Positions 16,114-23,976 of a stretch of 64,000 bases of DNA are shown here, one piece after another. The position numbers and the translations under genes are program-made. The notes under the pieces were generated by a model. That model ran no database searches. It worked only from the letters and a program-made list of their open reading frames with translations, and had not been told where the DNA came from. Location: assembly GCA_900540905.1 (NCBI GenBank), contig UQHR01000005.1:20585-84584 (forward strand), written 5' to 3'. Source of the stretch: an uncultured Collinsella sp. GTDB taxonomy: Bacteria; Actinomycetota; Coriobacteriia; Coriobacteriales; Coriobacteriaceae. How positions within the stretch are numbered: position 1 is the first letter of the stretch; every line of letters starts with the position of its first letter.

Positions 16114-17853
16114 ATGGCGAACGATAGCAAGACATGGCGGTGCGGAAAGTACGAGCTCAGCTTTGACCGTCCGCGCATCATGGGCGTCCTCAACGTGACG
16201 CCCGATTCGTTTAGCGATGGCGGCGAGCACTTCGATCCGGATGCCGCGATTGAGTACGGCTTGGCGATGCTCGACGCCGGTGCCGACATCATCGACGTGG
16301 GCGGCGAGTCCACGCGCCCCGGCTTTACCCCGGTCAACCCCGACGAGGAGGCCCGCCGTGTGCTGCCCGTGGTGCGCGCACTGGCCAAGGAGGGCGCCAT
16401 CGTCTCGATTGACACGCGTCATGTGGCGGTTGCCAAGGCGGCCGTGCGCTGCGGAGCCTCGATCGTCAACGATGTGACCGGCTTCACCGACCCCAAGATG
16501 GTCGAGTTTGTTAAGACGAGCGCTTGCGGCGTCATCGTGATGCACGCCGGCGAGGTCGCTGCTCCCGCGCGTACGCACGCGACGGTGCAGCTCGATACCT
16601 CGGCCGCGGCGTTTGTTGCCGAGAAGGCGCGCGAAGCGGCTGCCGAGGCCGCGCGCGAGGCCGAAAAGCCGGGCCGCCGCCGTCGTGGCAAGCTGCTGGG
16701 CGAGCCTAAGTCGGAGGCCAAGCTTCCGGGCGGCGTGGTGCAGCCCTCGCTGCCGTTTGGCGACCCGGAGCCCGCAGCCGAGCCCGCAGCCGAACAGGAG
16801 ACGCCGGCCGCCGAGCAGGCTGCCCCCGCCGCCGAGACCGTCGCGCCCGAGGTCACGCCCGCTGCCGCCGAGACGGAGCCGGAGCCCAGCGACCACCTGG
16901 TCGCCATGATGCGCCGCAGCGCCCGCCGCGAGGAAGCCTACGTGCCCACCTCGCAGCTCCGCCGCTTTACCCTGCCCGATTCGGCGCCCATCATGCGCCG
17001 CGTCATGGGATTCCTTTCCGACCAGGCCCGCACGCTCATCCATGCCGGCGTGTCGCGTGACCGCATCTGCATCGACCCCGGTCCGGGCTTTGGCAAGTCG
17101 GCTAACGAGGACATCGTCATCCAGCGCGAGACTGCCAAGATGGCGTCACTGGGCTATCCGCTCATGTGCGCCGTATCGCGCAAGCGCTTTGTGGGCGCTG
17201 TCTCGGGCGTGACCGAGGCCGCCGAGCGCGATGCCGCTACGTTTGGCGTGTGCCTGGGCGCCATCCAGGCCGGTGCCAACATCGTGCGCGTGCACGAAGC
17301 CGCGGGTTTTGCGCAGTTCCTGAACGGCTACTGGGCGGTTGCCAAGCCGCAGCCGCGCCGCGCGTTTGTGGCCGTGGGCTCCAACCTGGGGCACCGCTGT
17401 GACAACATCCGCGCCGCACGCGACATGATCGCCGAGATTCCACTCACCTGCGTGTCCAACTCCTCCAAGATCTACGAGAGCGAGCCGGCCTACGAGATGC
17501 GCCAGGACGCGTTTGCCAACGCCGTCATCGAGATTAAGACCGAGCTGGCGCCGTTGGTGCTGCTCGACGAGCTCATGAAGATCGAGGCCGAGCTGGGCCG
17601 CGACCGTTCCAAAAAGGCCAAGGCCAACGGTCCGCGCACCATCGACCTGGATCTGCTGTGGATGGACGGCGAGACCCACGGCGGCAAAAAGCTGCGCCTG
17701 CCGCATCCGCTGATCGGCGAGCGCGACTTTGTGCTGGTGCCGCTCGAGGATCTGATGCACGATCCGGCGCGGTTCTTCCGCTACAACGGCGTCGAGGTCA
17801 AGGAGCCCGAGGACCGCGTGGGCCATATCGTGGGCGAATTGGGGCGCATGTAG
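16114..17853 (+). CDS. folP-folK: Dihydropteroate synthase - HPPK fusion (FolP-FolK)
   Basis: A 579-residue protein joining two consecutive folate-synthesis enzymes. The FolP half starts with IMGVLNVTPDSFSDGGEHF and DVGGESTRPG, and later has DPGPGFGKS (near 320) and SRKRFVG (near 354). The FolK half (about 412-579) has AFVAVGSNLG, SKIYESEPA, GPRTIDLDLLW and LPHPLIGERDFVLVPL. Between the FolP landmarks lies an insert of about 125 residues (roughly 155-280) rich in Ala, Glu and Pro with a basic GRRRRGK patch, absent from ordinary DHPS. ATG 16114 has a strong TAGGAGG site. The order FolP then FolK is as in some other fused enzymes. Confidence 0.93.
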   Translation: MANDSKTWRCGKYELSFDRPRIMGVLNVTPDSFSDGGEHFDPDAAIEYGLAMLDAGADIIDVGGESTRPGFTPVNPDEEARRVLPVVRALAKEGAIVSIDTRHVAVAKAAVRCGASIVNDVTGFTDPKMVEFVKTSACGVIVMHAGEVAAPARTHATVQLDTSAAAFVAEKAREAAAEAAREAEKPGRRRRGKLLGEPKSEAKLPGGVVQPSLPFGDPEPAAEPAAEQETPAAEQAAPAAETVAPEVTPAAAETEPEPSDHLVAMMRRSARREEAYVPTSQLRRFTLPDSAPIMRRVMGFLSDQARTLIHAGVSRDRICIDPGPGFGKSANEDIVIQRETAKMASLGYPLMCAVSRKRFVGAVSGVTEAAERDAATFGVCLGAIQAGANIVRVHEAAGFAQFLNGYWAVAKPQPRRAFVAVGSNLGHRCDNIRAARDMIAEIPLTCVSNSSKIYESEPAYEMRQDAFANAVIEIKTELAPLVLLDELMKIEAELGRDRSKKAKANGPRTIDLDLLWMDGETHGGKKLRLPHPLIGERDFVLVPLEDLMHDPARFFRYNGVEVKEPEDRVGHIVGELGRM

Positions 17854-18555
17854 ATGATCGAGATGAATGCTGTTGCCGCTGGTACCGAGCTCGACGCGGC
17901 GCGTGACGCGGGCCGCGAGGGCGTGTCCGCGGGCTGGTGCGCGTGGAGCGCGGGCGATGCTTCGCTGACGTTTTCGCTGGTTGTGCGCCCCGATGTGAAT
18001 ATGCACGCCTTCCACGGCCTGCCGTTTGTGGCGGCGATGGGCATGATGGATGCGCTCGTGGGCACGGCTTCGACGCCAGGGTTGGGCCTTGCCGGCAAGG
18101 TGGGTATCCAGTGGCCGAGCGATATCGTGTGCGGTGCGCCTGCGTTTGAGACGTCACTCGCGCGCGTTGCCGTGAACGGCGGTGCCGGTGCCGCGGGTAT
18201 GTTTGCCGCGGTGACGGTTGATGTTGAGCGTGCGGCGCTGGGTGAGCTTGGCGTGGATATGGCAGATGAGGCGCTGATCGAGGCATTGGCCGCCGCCGTG
18301 CTGGTCCGCGTGGACACCTGGGCAGTTGCCGCCAACACGCCGCAGGGCGCCGCCGGCCCGCTGGCTCCGGTGCTGGGCGAGTACTTTGACATGGTGCCAC
18401 TGCTGGGTCGTCAGGTCGCGGCGGTGTCGCCCAGCGGTTTGCCGCTTGCGGTCGGTGTGTTTGCGGGCCTGGACATCTGGGGTCGCGCGACCATCAAGAC
18501 CGATGCCGGCGAGCAGGAGTTTCCGCCCGAGGCCGTACGGATTCGTGGACTGTAA
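17854..18555 (+). CDS. Degenerate biotin-protein-ligase-like protein
   Basis: A 233-residue protein that starts directly after the folP-folK stop. The segment GKVGIQWPSDIV matches the KWPNDI motif of biotin ligases, the preceding LTFSLVVRPDV matches the FSLLLRP strand, and the C-terminal GLDIWGRATIKT with EFPPEAVRIRGL resembles the BirA C-terminal domain. The GRGRxGR motif that holds biotinyl-AMP is not present: the corresponding stretch reads AGREGVSAGWCAWSAGD. The N-terminus is Ala-rich. Catalysis as a normal biotin ligase is therefore doubtful. It could be an accessory or regulatory homologue; the folate context does not explain it. Confidence 0.6.
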   Translation: MIEMNAVAAGTELDAARDAGREGVSAGWCAWSAGDASLTFSLVVRPDVNMHAFHGLPFVAAMGMMDALVGTASTPGLGLAGKVGIQWPSDIVCGAPAFETSLARVAVNGGAGAAGMFAAVTVDVERAALGELGVDMADEALIEALAAAVLVRVDTWAVAANTPQGAAGPLAPVLGEYFDMVPLLGRQVAAVSPSGLPLAVGVFAGLDIWGRATIKTDAGEQEFPPEAVRIRGL

Positions 18556-18591
18556 CGCGAGGCGCCCGCGCTCAAAGATAGCGATGACAAC

Positions 18592-18625
18592 AAGACCCTC
18601 CTCGGCTGTGCCGGGGAGGGTCTTT
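18592..18625 (+). terminator. Terminator of the folate operon
   Basis: AAGACCCTCC (18592-18601) pairs with GGAGGGTCTT (18616-18625) around a GC-rich loop. The T-run is short (TCTTT), so strength is uncertain. Confidence 0.65.
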
Positions 18626-18650
18626 ACGCGACTACAGGGTGGCATCGCGG

Positions 18651-18695
18651 TTCTATTCCTCAAAATTGAAAATATTTCGATTTTGAGGAATAGAA
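18651..18695. repeat. CTATTCCTC palindrome, copy 1 (upstream of ATPase)
   Basis: TTCTATTCCTCAAAAT (18651-18666) and its exact complement (18680-18695) flank a 13-base loop. Copies 2 and 3 keep the stem CTATTCCTCAAAA and a loop resembling TGAAAAATTTCG. Confidence 0.9.
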
Positions 18696-18738
18696 TTAAG
18701 CCAGCTCGGCCTTTAACGAGGTATATTCGTTGCAGAGT

Positions 18739-18779
18739 CTATTCCTCAAAACTGAATAATTTTCGTTTTTGAGGAATAG
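18739..18779. repeat. CTATTCCTC palindrome, copy 2 (just before the ATPase)
   Basis: CTATTCCTCAAAA (18739-18751) and TTTTGAGGAATAG (18767-18779) form the stem. It ends 26 bases before the ATPase start codon, which places it in the leader or promoter of that gene. Confidence 0.9.
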
Positions 18780-18805
18780 CGATAGAAGACCGCAGGGAGG
18801 CACCA

Positions 18806-20002
18806 ATGAAACTCATCAATAGAACGTCATATATGGACACGTTGACGAGCCTTATTGGCGTACCGGACATCAAGGTCATAACGGGCATTCGCCGTAGCGG
18901 TAAGTCAAAATTGCTCGAGGCCCTCCGCGATTACGTGGAGGCAAATCTGTCCAATTCGAATGTCATCCATATCAATTACAACCTCGACGAGTTCGAGGGC
19001 CTGCTCGAATATCATGCCCTGCTCGCCTATGTGAAAGAGCATCGAGTGTCCGACAAGCAAAACTTCCTGCTTATCGACGAGGTTCAGATGTGCGACGGCT
19101 TTGAACGCGCGATCAACAGCCTCCATGCATCCGAGCAGTACGACATCTTCATCACCGGATCGAACGCCTTTTTGCTGTCGAGCGATCTGTCGACGCTCTT
19201 TACGGGGCGCACGTTCGAGATCGAGGTTTTCCCATTCTCGTTTGAGGAGTATCGCTTCTATAGTGACGAGGGCGAGGTCGATCGCGACTTCGATGAGTAC
19301 GCGAGAATCGGCGGTATGTCCGGCTCTTACCCTTATCCACTGCAGGAGCAGCGCTACCAATATCTCTCCAATGTCTTCAAAACGCTCATCGTGAGGGATA
19401 TCGTGCAGCGGCATAACGTGAGAAACGAATCGGCACTGCTGCGCATTGCCGATTACATGATGGACAACGTCTCCAACATAACGTCGGCACGCAACATTAC
19501 AGATGTTTTGAATGCGGATGGGCTAAAGATTACGAACAAGACGGTCGGCACGTACATGGGGTACCTGTGCGATGCGTTTGCCTTCTATAAAGTTCGTCGG
19601 TACGACATTCGCGGCAAAAAATACCTTAAGAGCGGCGAGAAGTATTACCTGGCAGACCACGCGTTCAAATACGCACTGCTTGGTACACGTGATATGGATT
19701 GGGGACGCGTATACGAGAACATGGTGGCCATCGAGCTGCTGCGCCGCGGATACGAGGTATACGTCGGTGTGCTCTATAAAAAGGAAATAGACTTTGTAGC
19801 AATCAAGCGAAGCGAGAAGCTCTACATTCAGGTGAGCGACGACATCAGCTCGGATAAGACGTTTGAACGCGAGATTTCGCCACTGCTGAGCATTGGCGAT
19901 GCGTATCCCAAGATGATTCTTGCCCGCACGCATCACGAGGCCACGGATCGCGATGGGGTGCAGATCGTGGACCTGGCGAGGTGGTTGTGCGGCGAGGCTT
20001 AG
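18806..20002 (+). CDS. AAA-type ATPase with DUF4143 C-terminal domain
   Basis: A 398-residue protein with an N-terminal ATPase domain (Walker A GIRRSGKSKL at 27-36, Walker B NFLLIDEVQMC near 90) and a C-terminal DUF4143 domain. The C-terminal part shows LADHAFKYALLG, RVYENMVAIELLRRGYEVYVG and KKEIDFVA...KLYIQVS, reminiscent of a PD-(D/E)XK nuclease-like fold. The biological role of this family is not established. The gene is visibly lower in GC and in codon preference than its neighbours and is bracketed by three copies of one palindrome, which suggests acquisition as a unit. The GGGAGG site supports ATG 18806. Confidence 0.88.
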   Translation: MKLINRTSYMDTLTSLIGVPDIKVITGIRRSGKSKLLEALRDYVEANLSNSNVIHINYNLDEFEGLLEYHALLAYVKEHRVSDKQNFLLIDEVQMCDGFERAINSLHASEQYDIFITGSNAFLLSSDLSTLFTGRTFEIEVFPFSFEEYRFYSDEGEVDRDFDEYARIGGMSGSYPYPLQEQRYQYLSNVFKTLIVRDIVQRHNVRNESALLRIADYMMDNVSNITSARNITDVLNADGLKITNKTVGTYMGYLCDAFAFYKVRRYDIRGKKYLKSGEKYYLADHAFKYALLGTRDMDWGRVYENMVAIELLRRGYEVYVGVLYKKEIDFVAIKRSEKLYIQVSDDISSDKTFEREISPLLSIGDAYPKMILARTHHEATDRDGVQIVDLARWLCGEA

Positions 20003-20010
20003 CAAAAAAT

Positions 20011-20053
20011 CCTATTCCTCAAAACTGAAAAATTTTCGATTTTGAGGAATAGG
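20011..20053. repeat. CTATTCCTC palindrome, copy 3 (downstream of ATPase)
   Basis: CCTATTCCTCAAAA (20011-20024) and TTTTGAGGAATAGG (20040-20053) form the stem. AAT and ATT outside extend the pairing to 20008-20056. It begins nine bases after the ATPase stop and lies downstream of coaX on the other strand. Confidence 0.9.
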
Positions 20054-20087
20054 ATTGGAGGCTGGTTGCTGCGACCTGGCGTTTACT

Positions 20088-20861
20088 CTATCCCAGCTCC
20101 TGCATGCGGCGGTAGATTTCGCAGATACCCTTGATGGTGAGCTGCCCGTCGACCACGTCGAAGGCATCGGTCGAATCGGCGACGATGCCGGCGAGACCGC
20201 CCGTGGCGATAACGGTGGCGTCCTCGCGGCCCAGCTCGCGCTTCATGCGCACGACCAGACCCTCGGCCATGGCGGCGGCGCCCATCACGGCGCCGACCTT
20301 GATGCACTCTTCGGTGTCGCGACCGATGGCATGCTCGGGCGCCTCGAGCGGAACGCTGGCGAGCTTAGCGGCACGGGCGGCAAGCGCGTCCATGGAGATG
20401 CGGATGCCCGGCGCGATCGCCCCACCAATGTAATAACCGTCCTCATCGATGACGTCGATATTGGTCGCGGTGCCAAAGTCCACCACGATCGCCGGGGCGC
20501 CGTAGAAGGTATCGGCAGCGACGGCGTTGGCGATGCGGTCGGCACCAACGGCCTGGGGGCGCGCCGCGCGCAGCTTGGTCACGGCGGCCGTCTGCGGCCC
20601 AATGACGATGGCGTCCGCCGCGATGCGGTCGGCCACGGCATGCCACTCACGTGAGAGCTGCGGAACCACGCCGGCAAAGGCGATCGCATCGACCGCATCG
20701 AGCGAAAGGTCGTACATCTTAAAGAAGCCCATCAGGCGCACGTGGATCTCGTCGGCGGTATAGGAGCGGTCGGTGGGCATGCGCCACGACTGCACCAGCT
20801 CGTCTCCGTCAAACAGACCCATGGCCGTCTGCGTGTTTCCCATATCGATAGCGAGCAGCAT
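20088..20861 (-). CDS. coaX: Type III pantothenate kinase
   Basis: A 257-residue enzyme phosphorylating pantothenate, the first step to coenzyme A. It belongs to the ASKHA fold: LLAIDMGNTQTAMGLFDGD is the phosphate-1 motif. GADRIANAVAA, VDFGTATNIDVID and YYIGGAIAPGIRISMDAL are typical CoaX segments. I chose the ATG at 20861 from the conserved MLLAIDMGN start and a GGGAGTAG site. A much longer open frame runs to 21239 through the tRNA gene on the other strand and cannot be real. Confidence 0.94.
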   Translation of the reverse strand: MLLAIDMGNTQTAMGLFDGDELVQSWRMPTDRSYTADEIHVRLMGFFKMYDLSLDAVDAIAFAGVVPQLSREWHAVADRIAADAIVIGPQTAAVTKLRAARPQAVGADRIANAVAADTFYGAPAIVVDFGTATNIDVIDEDGYYIGGAIAPGIRISMDALAARAAKLASVPLEAPEHAIGRDTEECIKVGAVMGAAAMAEGLVVRMKRELGREDATVIATGGLAGIVADSTDAFDVVDGQLTIKGICEIYRRMQELG

Positions 20862-20997
20862 GTCTACTCCCGGTGTCGGCATAAAAGGACGCGCACCATT
20901 GTATACGTGCCGTCGACGGCGCTCGGCTGCGATTCGTTTACGGTGATAGGGGTCGAGGGGTTTAAATATGAAGGAATTATGCTCTACGAGATTTTCC

Positions 20998-21026
20998 TTG
21001 CCGTTTACCGAACTCCCGCGTAATAT
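20998..21026 (+). promoter_or_regulatory. Promoter of tRNA-fMet
   Basis: TTGCCG (20998-21003) and TAATAT (21021-21026) are separated by exactly 17 bases, about 30 bases upstream of the tRNA. Confidence 0.65.
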
Positions 21027-21057
21027 ACTTTCTTGCGCACATGAGGCGCCCAGACAT

Positions 21058-21134
21058 TGCGGGGTGGAGCAGTCTGGTAGCTCGCCGGGCTCATAACCCG
21101 GAGGTCGTAGGTTCAAATCCTGCCCCCGCGACCA
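21058..21134 (+). tRNA. Initiator tRNA-fMet (CAT)
   Basis: A 77-base tRNA with CCA encoded (21132-21134). The anticodon stem CCGGG/CCCGG encloses CTCATAA, giving anticodon CAT and the three consecutive G-C pairs that mark initiators. The first acceptor position pairs weakly (T with G), consistent with the unpaired 1-72 position of initiator tRNAs. The D-loop AGCAGTCTGGTAGCT and T-arm GGTTCAAATCC are normal. Confidence 0.97.
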
Positions 21135-21143
21135 AGAACTTGC

Positions 21144-21174
21144 AGCTCGTCGGCCTAGCCGGCGAGCTTTTTTG
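21144..21174 (+). terminator. Terminator after tRNA-fMet
   Basis: AGCTCGTCGG (21144-21153) pairs with CCGGCGAGCT and is followed by a T-run (TTTTTT). Confidence 0.85.
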
Positions 21175-21219
21175 TTATTCCGGGACCGTGTTTTCGGTCC
21201 AATTCTCAGCCTCTCAAAC

Positions 21220-21282
21220 AAAATCTCGATCTGTAACATCTAGACCCGATTTGGGCGGCTAGGTGTTACAGATTGAGATTTT
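21220..21282. repeat. Tandem hairpin A, CTGTAACA/TGTTACAG core
   Basis: AAAATCTCGATCTGTAACA (21220-21238) faces TGTTACAGATTGAGATTTT (21264-21282), with one G-T type mismatch. The loop contains TAGACCCGATTTGGGCGG, similar to the loop of hairpin B. Confidence 0.85.
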
Positions 21283-21297
21283 CTAGCAGGCGGGTTT

Positions 21298-21364
21298 GGT
21301 TTGTCTCGATCTGTAACAGTAAGACCCAGTTTTGCCGCGTAACTGTTACAGATTGAGACAAACC
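21298..21364. repeat. Tandem hairpin B, same core, different outer arm
   Basis: The left arm 21298-21320 (GGTTTGTCTCGATC...) faces the right arm 21342-21364 (...GATTGAGACAAACC). It shares TCTCGATCTGTAACA and the loop AAGACCC...TTTGCCG with hairpin A. The outermost bases differ between A and B but are each internally complementary. Confidence 0.85.
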
Positions 21365-21505
21365 GAAGGGCCGCCCCGCCCACCCCCATCCGCCTGCCGC
21401 CACCTGATATTCGCCGATTTCCGTTGTGCCGCTGTGCCTCCATGCCATATCCTCTAGACAACTACGCGGCATCATCGCCGCCGCGCCTACAAGAGAGGAA
21501 TATCC

Positions 21506-23536
21506 ATGACCGCACCTGCATCCAAGCTGCTCCAGCCCATTACGGTTGGCCCCCTTGAGCTCAAGAACCGCATTATGTTTCCGCCGCTGACCACCGGCTA
21601 CGAGGAGCGTGACGGTTCCATCGGCGAGCGCAGCCTGGCTTTTTACGAGCGCTTGGCCCGTGGCGGCGTGAGCTACATCGTCATCGGCGACGTTGCTCCC
21701 GTCATGACCGCAAGCCCCACGCCCAAGCTGGCGACCGACGCCCAGATCCCCACGTTTAAGGCGCTGGCCGACGCCGTCCACAAGCATGGCGCCAAGGTCG
21801 CGCTGCAGCTGTTCCACCCCGAGTACGACGTGCCCGGTGTCGGCCGCATGGTCATGGGATCCATGGCCGCCGCCAAGGCCGCGCAGGAGGCCAAGGCCGC
21901 TGGCGACGAGGAGACCTTTGCCGCCAAGATGGTCGAGTCCAACGAGATCCGCAACCAGGCCTACGCCAAGCTGCATCACGACATGCAGCACTTTGTGAAC
22001 GAGGCGAGCGTGGAGCAGCTCACCCAGATCAAGGAGGCCATCGCTGCCTCGGCCGCTCGCGCGCAGCAGGCCGGCATCGACGCCATCGAGGTCCACGGCG
22101 ACCGCTTGGTGGGTTCGCTGTGCTCGGCCATCCTCAACCAGCGCACCGACGAGTACGGCGGTTCGTTCGAGAGCCGCGTCCGCTACGCGCTGGAGGTCGT
22201 CGCTGCCATTAAGGAAGCCGCGCCGCAGCTGATGGTGGAGTACAAGCTTCCCGTGATCATGGAGAACCCCGACGGCACGCCGCGCGGTAAGGGCGGCCTG
22301 CAGCCCGACGAGGCCTGCGAGTTTGCCAAGCTGCTCGAGGGCGCGGGCATCGACATGATCCAGGTCGCGCAGGCCAACCACACCGGCAACATGGGCGACA
22401 CCATTCCGCCCATGGGCGCCATGCCCTACAACTGGACGCTGCCCGTGGCCGAGCGCGTCAAGGCCCTGGTCTCCGTGCCGGTGGCAACCGTGGGCCGTGT
22501 TGTCTCGGTCGAGGCCGGCGAGAAGATTCTGGAAGACGGCGCGGCCGACATCATCGCCTACGGCCGCTCGCTCATGTGCGACCCCGACATTGCGCTGAAG
22601 GCCGCCACGGGTGAGCCCATCCGCGAGTGCCTCAACTGCAACAAGGGCTGTGTCGACGCGATTCAAAACCGCAAGTACATTTCGTGCGTGCTCAACGCGG
22701 AGAACGGCGACGAGGCGACCATCGCCATTAAGCCGGGCGAGGGCGACAAGAAGATCGCCGTGGTGGGCGGCGGCATCGCCGGCCTGGAGGCCGCACGCGT
22801 GGCGGCCAAGCGCGGCTACGACGTGACCATCTACGAGGCGAGCGATCACCTGGGCGGCCAGATTGTGCTGGCGGCTGCGCCTCCGCGCAAGGACGAGATC
22901 ATGCGCTCGGTCGAGTACTACGAGAAGATTCTGCCTGGCCTGGGCGTGAAGGTTGAGCTCAGCCATGCCGCTACCGCTGAGGACCTCAACGCCGCCGACG
23001 CCGCGATTGTGGCCGTGGGCGCGCACGACGTGGTCATCCCCGTTCCGGGCGCCGACTCGGACAAGGTCGTCTCGAGCTGGGACGTGCTGGCCGGCAAGGT
23101 GGAGCTCAGCGGCCGCGTCGCCGTCATTGGCGGTGGCCTGGTGGGCACCGAGACTGCCGAGTATCTGCTGCAGCACGGCTGCGAGGTGGCGATCGTGGAG
23201 ATGCTCGACAAGATTGCCGCGGGCGAGTCTGAGACCATTCTGCCGCTGATTATGAGCGACTTTGCCGAGCACAACGTGGAGCAGCACGTGAAGACCCGCC
23301 TGACCGCCATTACTGACGAGGGCGTGGAGGCCGTTCGCACCACCGAGGACGGCGCTGAGGAGCCGGTGAAGATCGCCTGCGATTACGTGGTGATGGCCGT
23401 GGGTTCCAAGGCCAACGCGTTTGACCTGGACGGCGTGACGGTGCCCGTGACCTGCGTGGGCGACTGCTCGGGCGAGCGTACCGCCGACATTGCGAGCGCC
23501 ATTCGCACGGCATATCACGCGGCCAACGAGCTGTAG
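21506..23536 (+). CDS. NADH:flavin oxidoreductase / dienoyl-CoA reductase-type enzyme with Fe-S centre
   Basis: A 676-residue protein with three parts: an FMN-binding old-yellow-enzyme barrel (about 1-360), a [4Fe-4S] cysteine cluster (Cys375, 378, 382, 394) and an FAD/NAD(P) domain starting at KIAVVGGGIAGLEAARVA with a second dinucleotide motif VAVIGGGLVGTETAEYL. This is the layout of 2,4-dienoyl-CoA reductase, trimethylamine dehydrogenase and the bile-acid enzymes BaiCD/BaiH. The substrate cannot be assigned; an enoate, enone or bile-acid intermediate are all possible. It is monocistronic, with a good AGAGAGGA site and a terminator behind it. No bai genes are nearby. Confidence 0.88.
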   Translation: MTAPASKLLQPITVGPLELKNRIMFPPLTTGYEERDGSIGERSLAFYERLARGGVSYIVIGDVAPVMTASPTPKLATDAQIPTFKALADAVHKHGAKVALQLFHPEYDVPGVGRMVMGSMAAAKAAQEAKAAGDEETFAAKMVESNEIRNQAYAKLHHDMQHFVNEASVEQLTQIKEAIAASAARAQQAGIDAIEVHGDRLVGSLCSAILNQRTDEYGGSFESRVRYALEVVAAIKEAAPQLMVEYKLPVIMENPDGTPRGKGGLQPDEACEFAKLLEGAGIDMIQVAQANHTGNMGDTIPPMGAMPYNWTLPVAERVKALVSVPVATVGRVVSVEAGEKILEDGAADIIAYGRSLMCDPDIALKAATGEPIRECLNCNKGCVDAIQNRKYISCVLNAENGDEATIAIKPGEGDKKIAVVGGGIAGLEAARVAAKRGYDVTIYEASDHLGGQIVLAAAPPRKDEIMRSVEYYEKILPGLGVKVELSHAATAEDLNAADAAIVAVGAHDVVIPVPGADSDKVVSSWDVLAGKVELSGRVAVIGGGLVGTETAEYLLQHGCEVAIVEMLDKIAAGESETILPLIMSDFAEHNVEQHVKTRLTAITDEGVEAVRTTEDGAEEPVKIACDYVVMAVGSKANAFDLDGVTVPVTCVGDCSGERTADIASAIRTAYHAANEL

Positions 23537-23611
23537 TTGAACATCGCGGCCAGGCGGGGCGGTAGCACGGATTCGTTTCGCCCGGCTGTGTCCCGTCGGG
23601 TGTCAACCGGT

Positions 23612-23648
23612 GCGGGGCCTGCAAGCGGAGCAGGTCCCGCCCTTTTTG
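23612..23648 (+). terminator. Terminator after the flavin oxidoreductase
   Basis: GCGGGGCCTGC (23612-23622) pairs with GCAGGTCCCGC (23630-23640), followed by CCTTTTTG. Confidence 0.88.
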
Positions 23649-23649
23649 T

Positions 23650-23933
23650 TTTGCTCCGGTGGATGGCAATGCGCGGTAATCATGAGGAGTGAGGACGTCT
23701 ACTGCCTTGCAGATCACTCAAAATTATTGGGGGAGGGGTTAATAACTATATCCTCTATACCAAAGGACATAAAGAGATGCCAATTTTGTTGACAAGCGAA
23801 TGACGATTAGCTGCGAGTCAGCTACCAGCGTAAATAATCGATAAAGAAATGTCGTAATTTGGTGCCAAATGCCCAGATAACGCCGCGTCTATTTTAATTA
23901 ACTGCTTTGAGCAAACAGTAAAATGCTACTATC
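23650..23933. other. A/T-rich intergenic stretch, no convincing gene
   Basis: This region is clearly lower in GC than its surroundings. A frame of about 36 codons starting near 23682 (MRSEDVYCLADHSK...) is open but has no supporting homology or codon bias. I see no stable hairpin. It ends at the promoter of the HTH gene. Confidence 0.5.
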
Positions 23934-23942
23934 TAACTTGTA
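23934..23942 (+). promoter_or_regulatory. Extended -10 promoter of the HTH gene
   Basis: TGCTACTAT is an extended -10 (TGnTAnnnT). The expected start of transcription is about 28 bases before the GTG codon of the HTH gene. No clear -35 is needed for this promoter type. Confidence 0.5.
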
Positions 23943-23976
23943 CGTAAGAAAGCAGATTAACGGTTAAGGCTAAGAA

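Noticed and set aside
20862..21239. N-terminal extension of coaX across the tRNA region
   Set aside because: The frame is open only by chance; it crosses the initiator tRNA and its promoter, and CoaX starts at the conserved MLLAIDMGN.
21266..23518. 750-codon open frame antisense to the flavin oxidoreductase
   Set aside because: The sense strand has clear FMN, Fe-S and FAD motifs; the antisense frame is a by-product of strong third-position GC bias.
21506..23536. Assignment as the bile-acid enzyme BaiCD or BaiH
   Set aside because: The domain layout is shared by many ene-reductases and no other bai genes are nearby, so the specific name is not supported.
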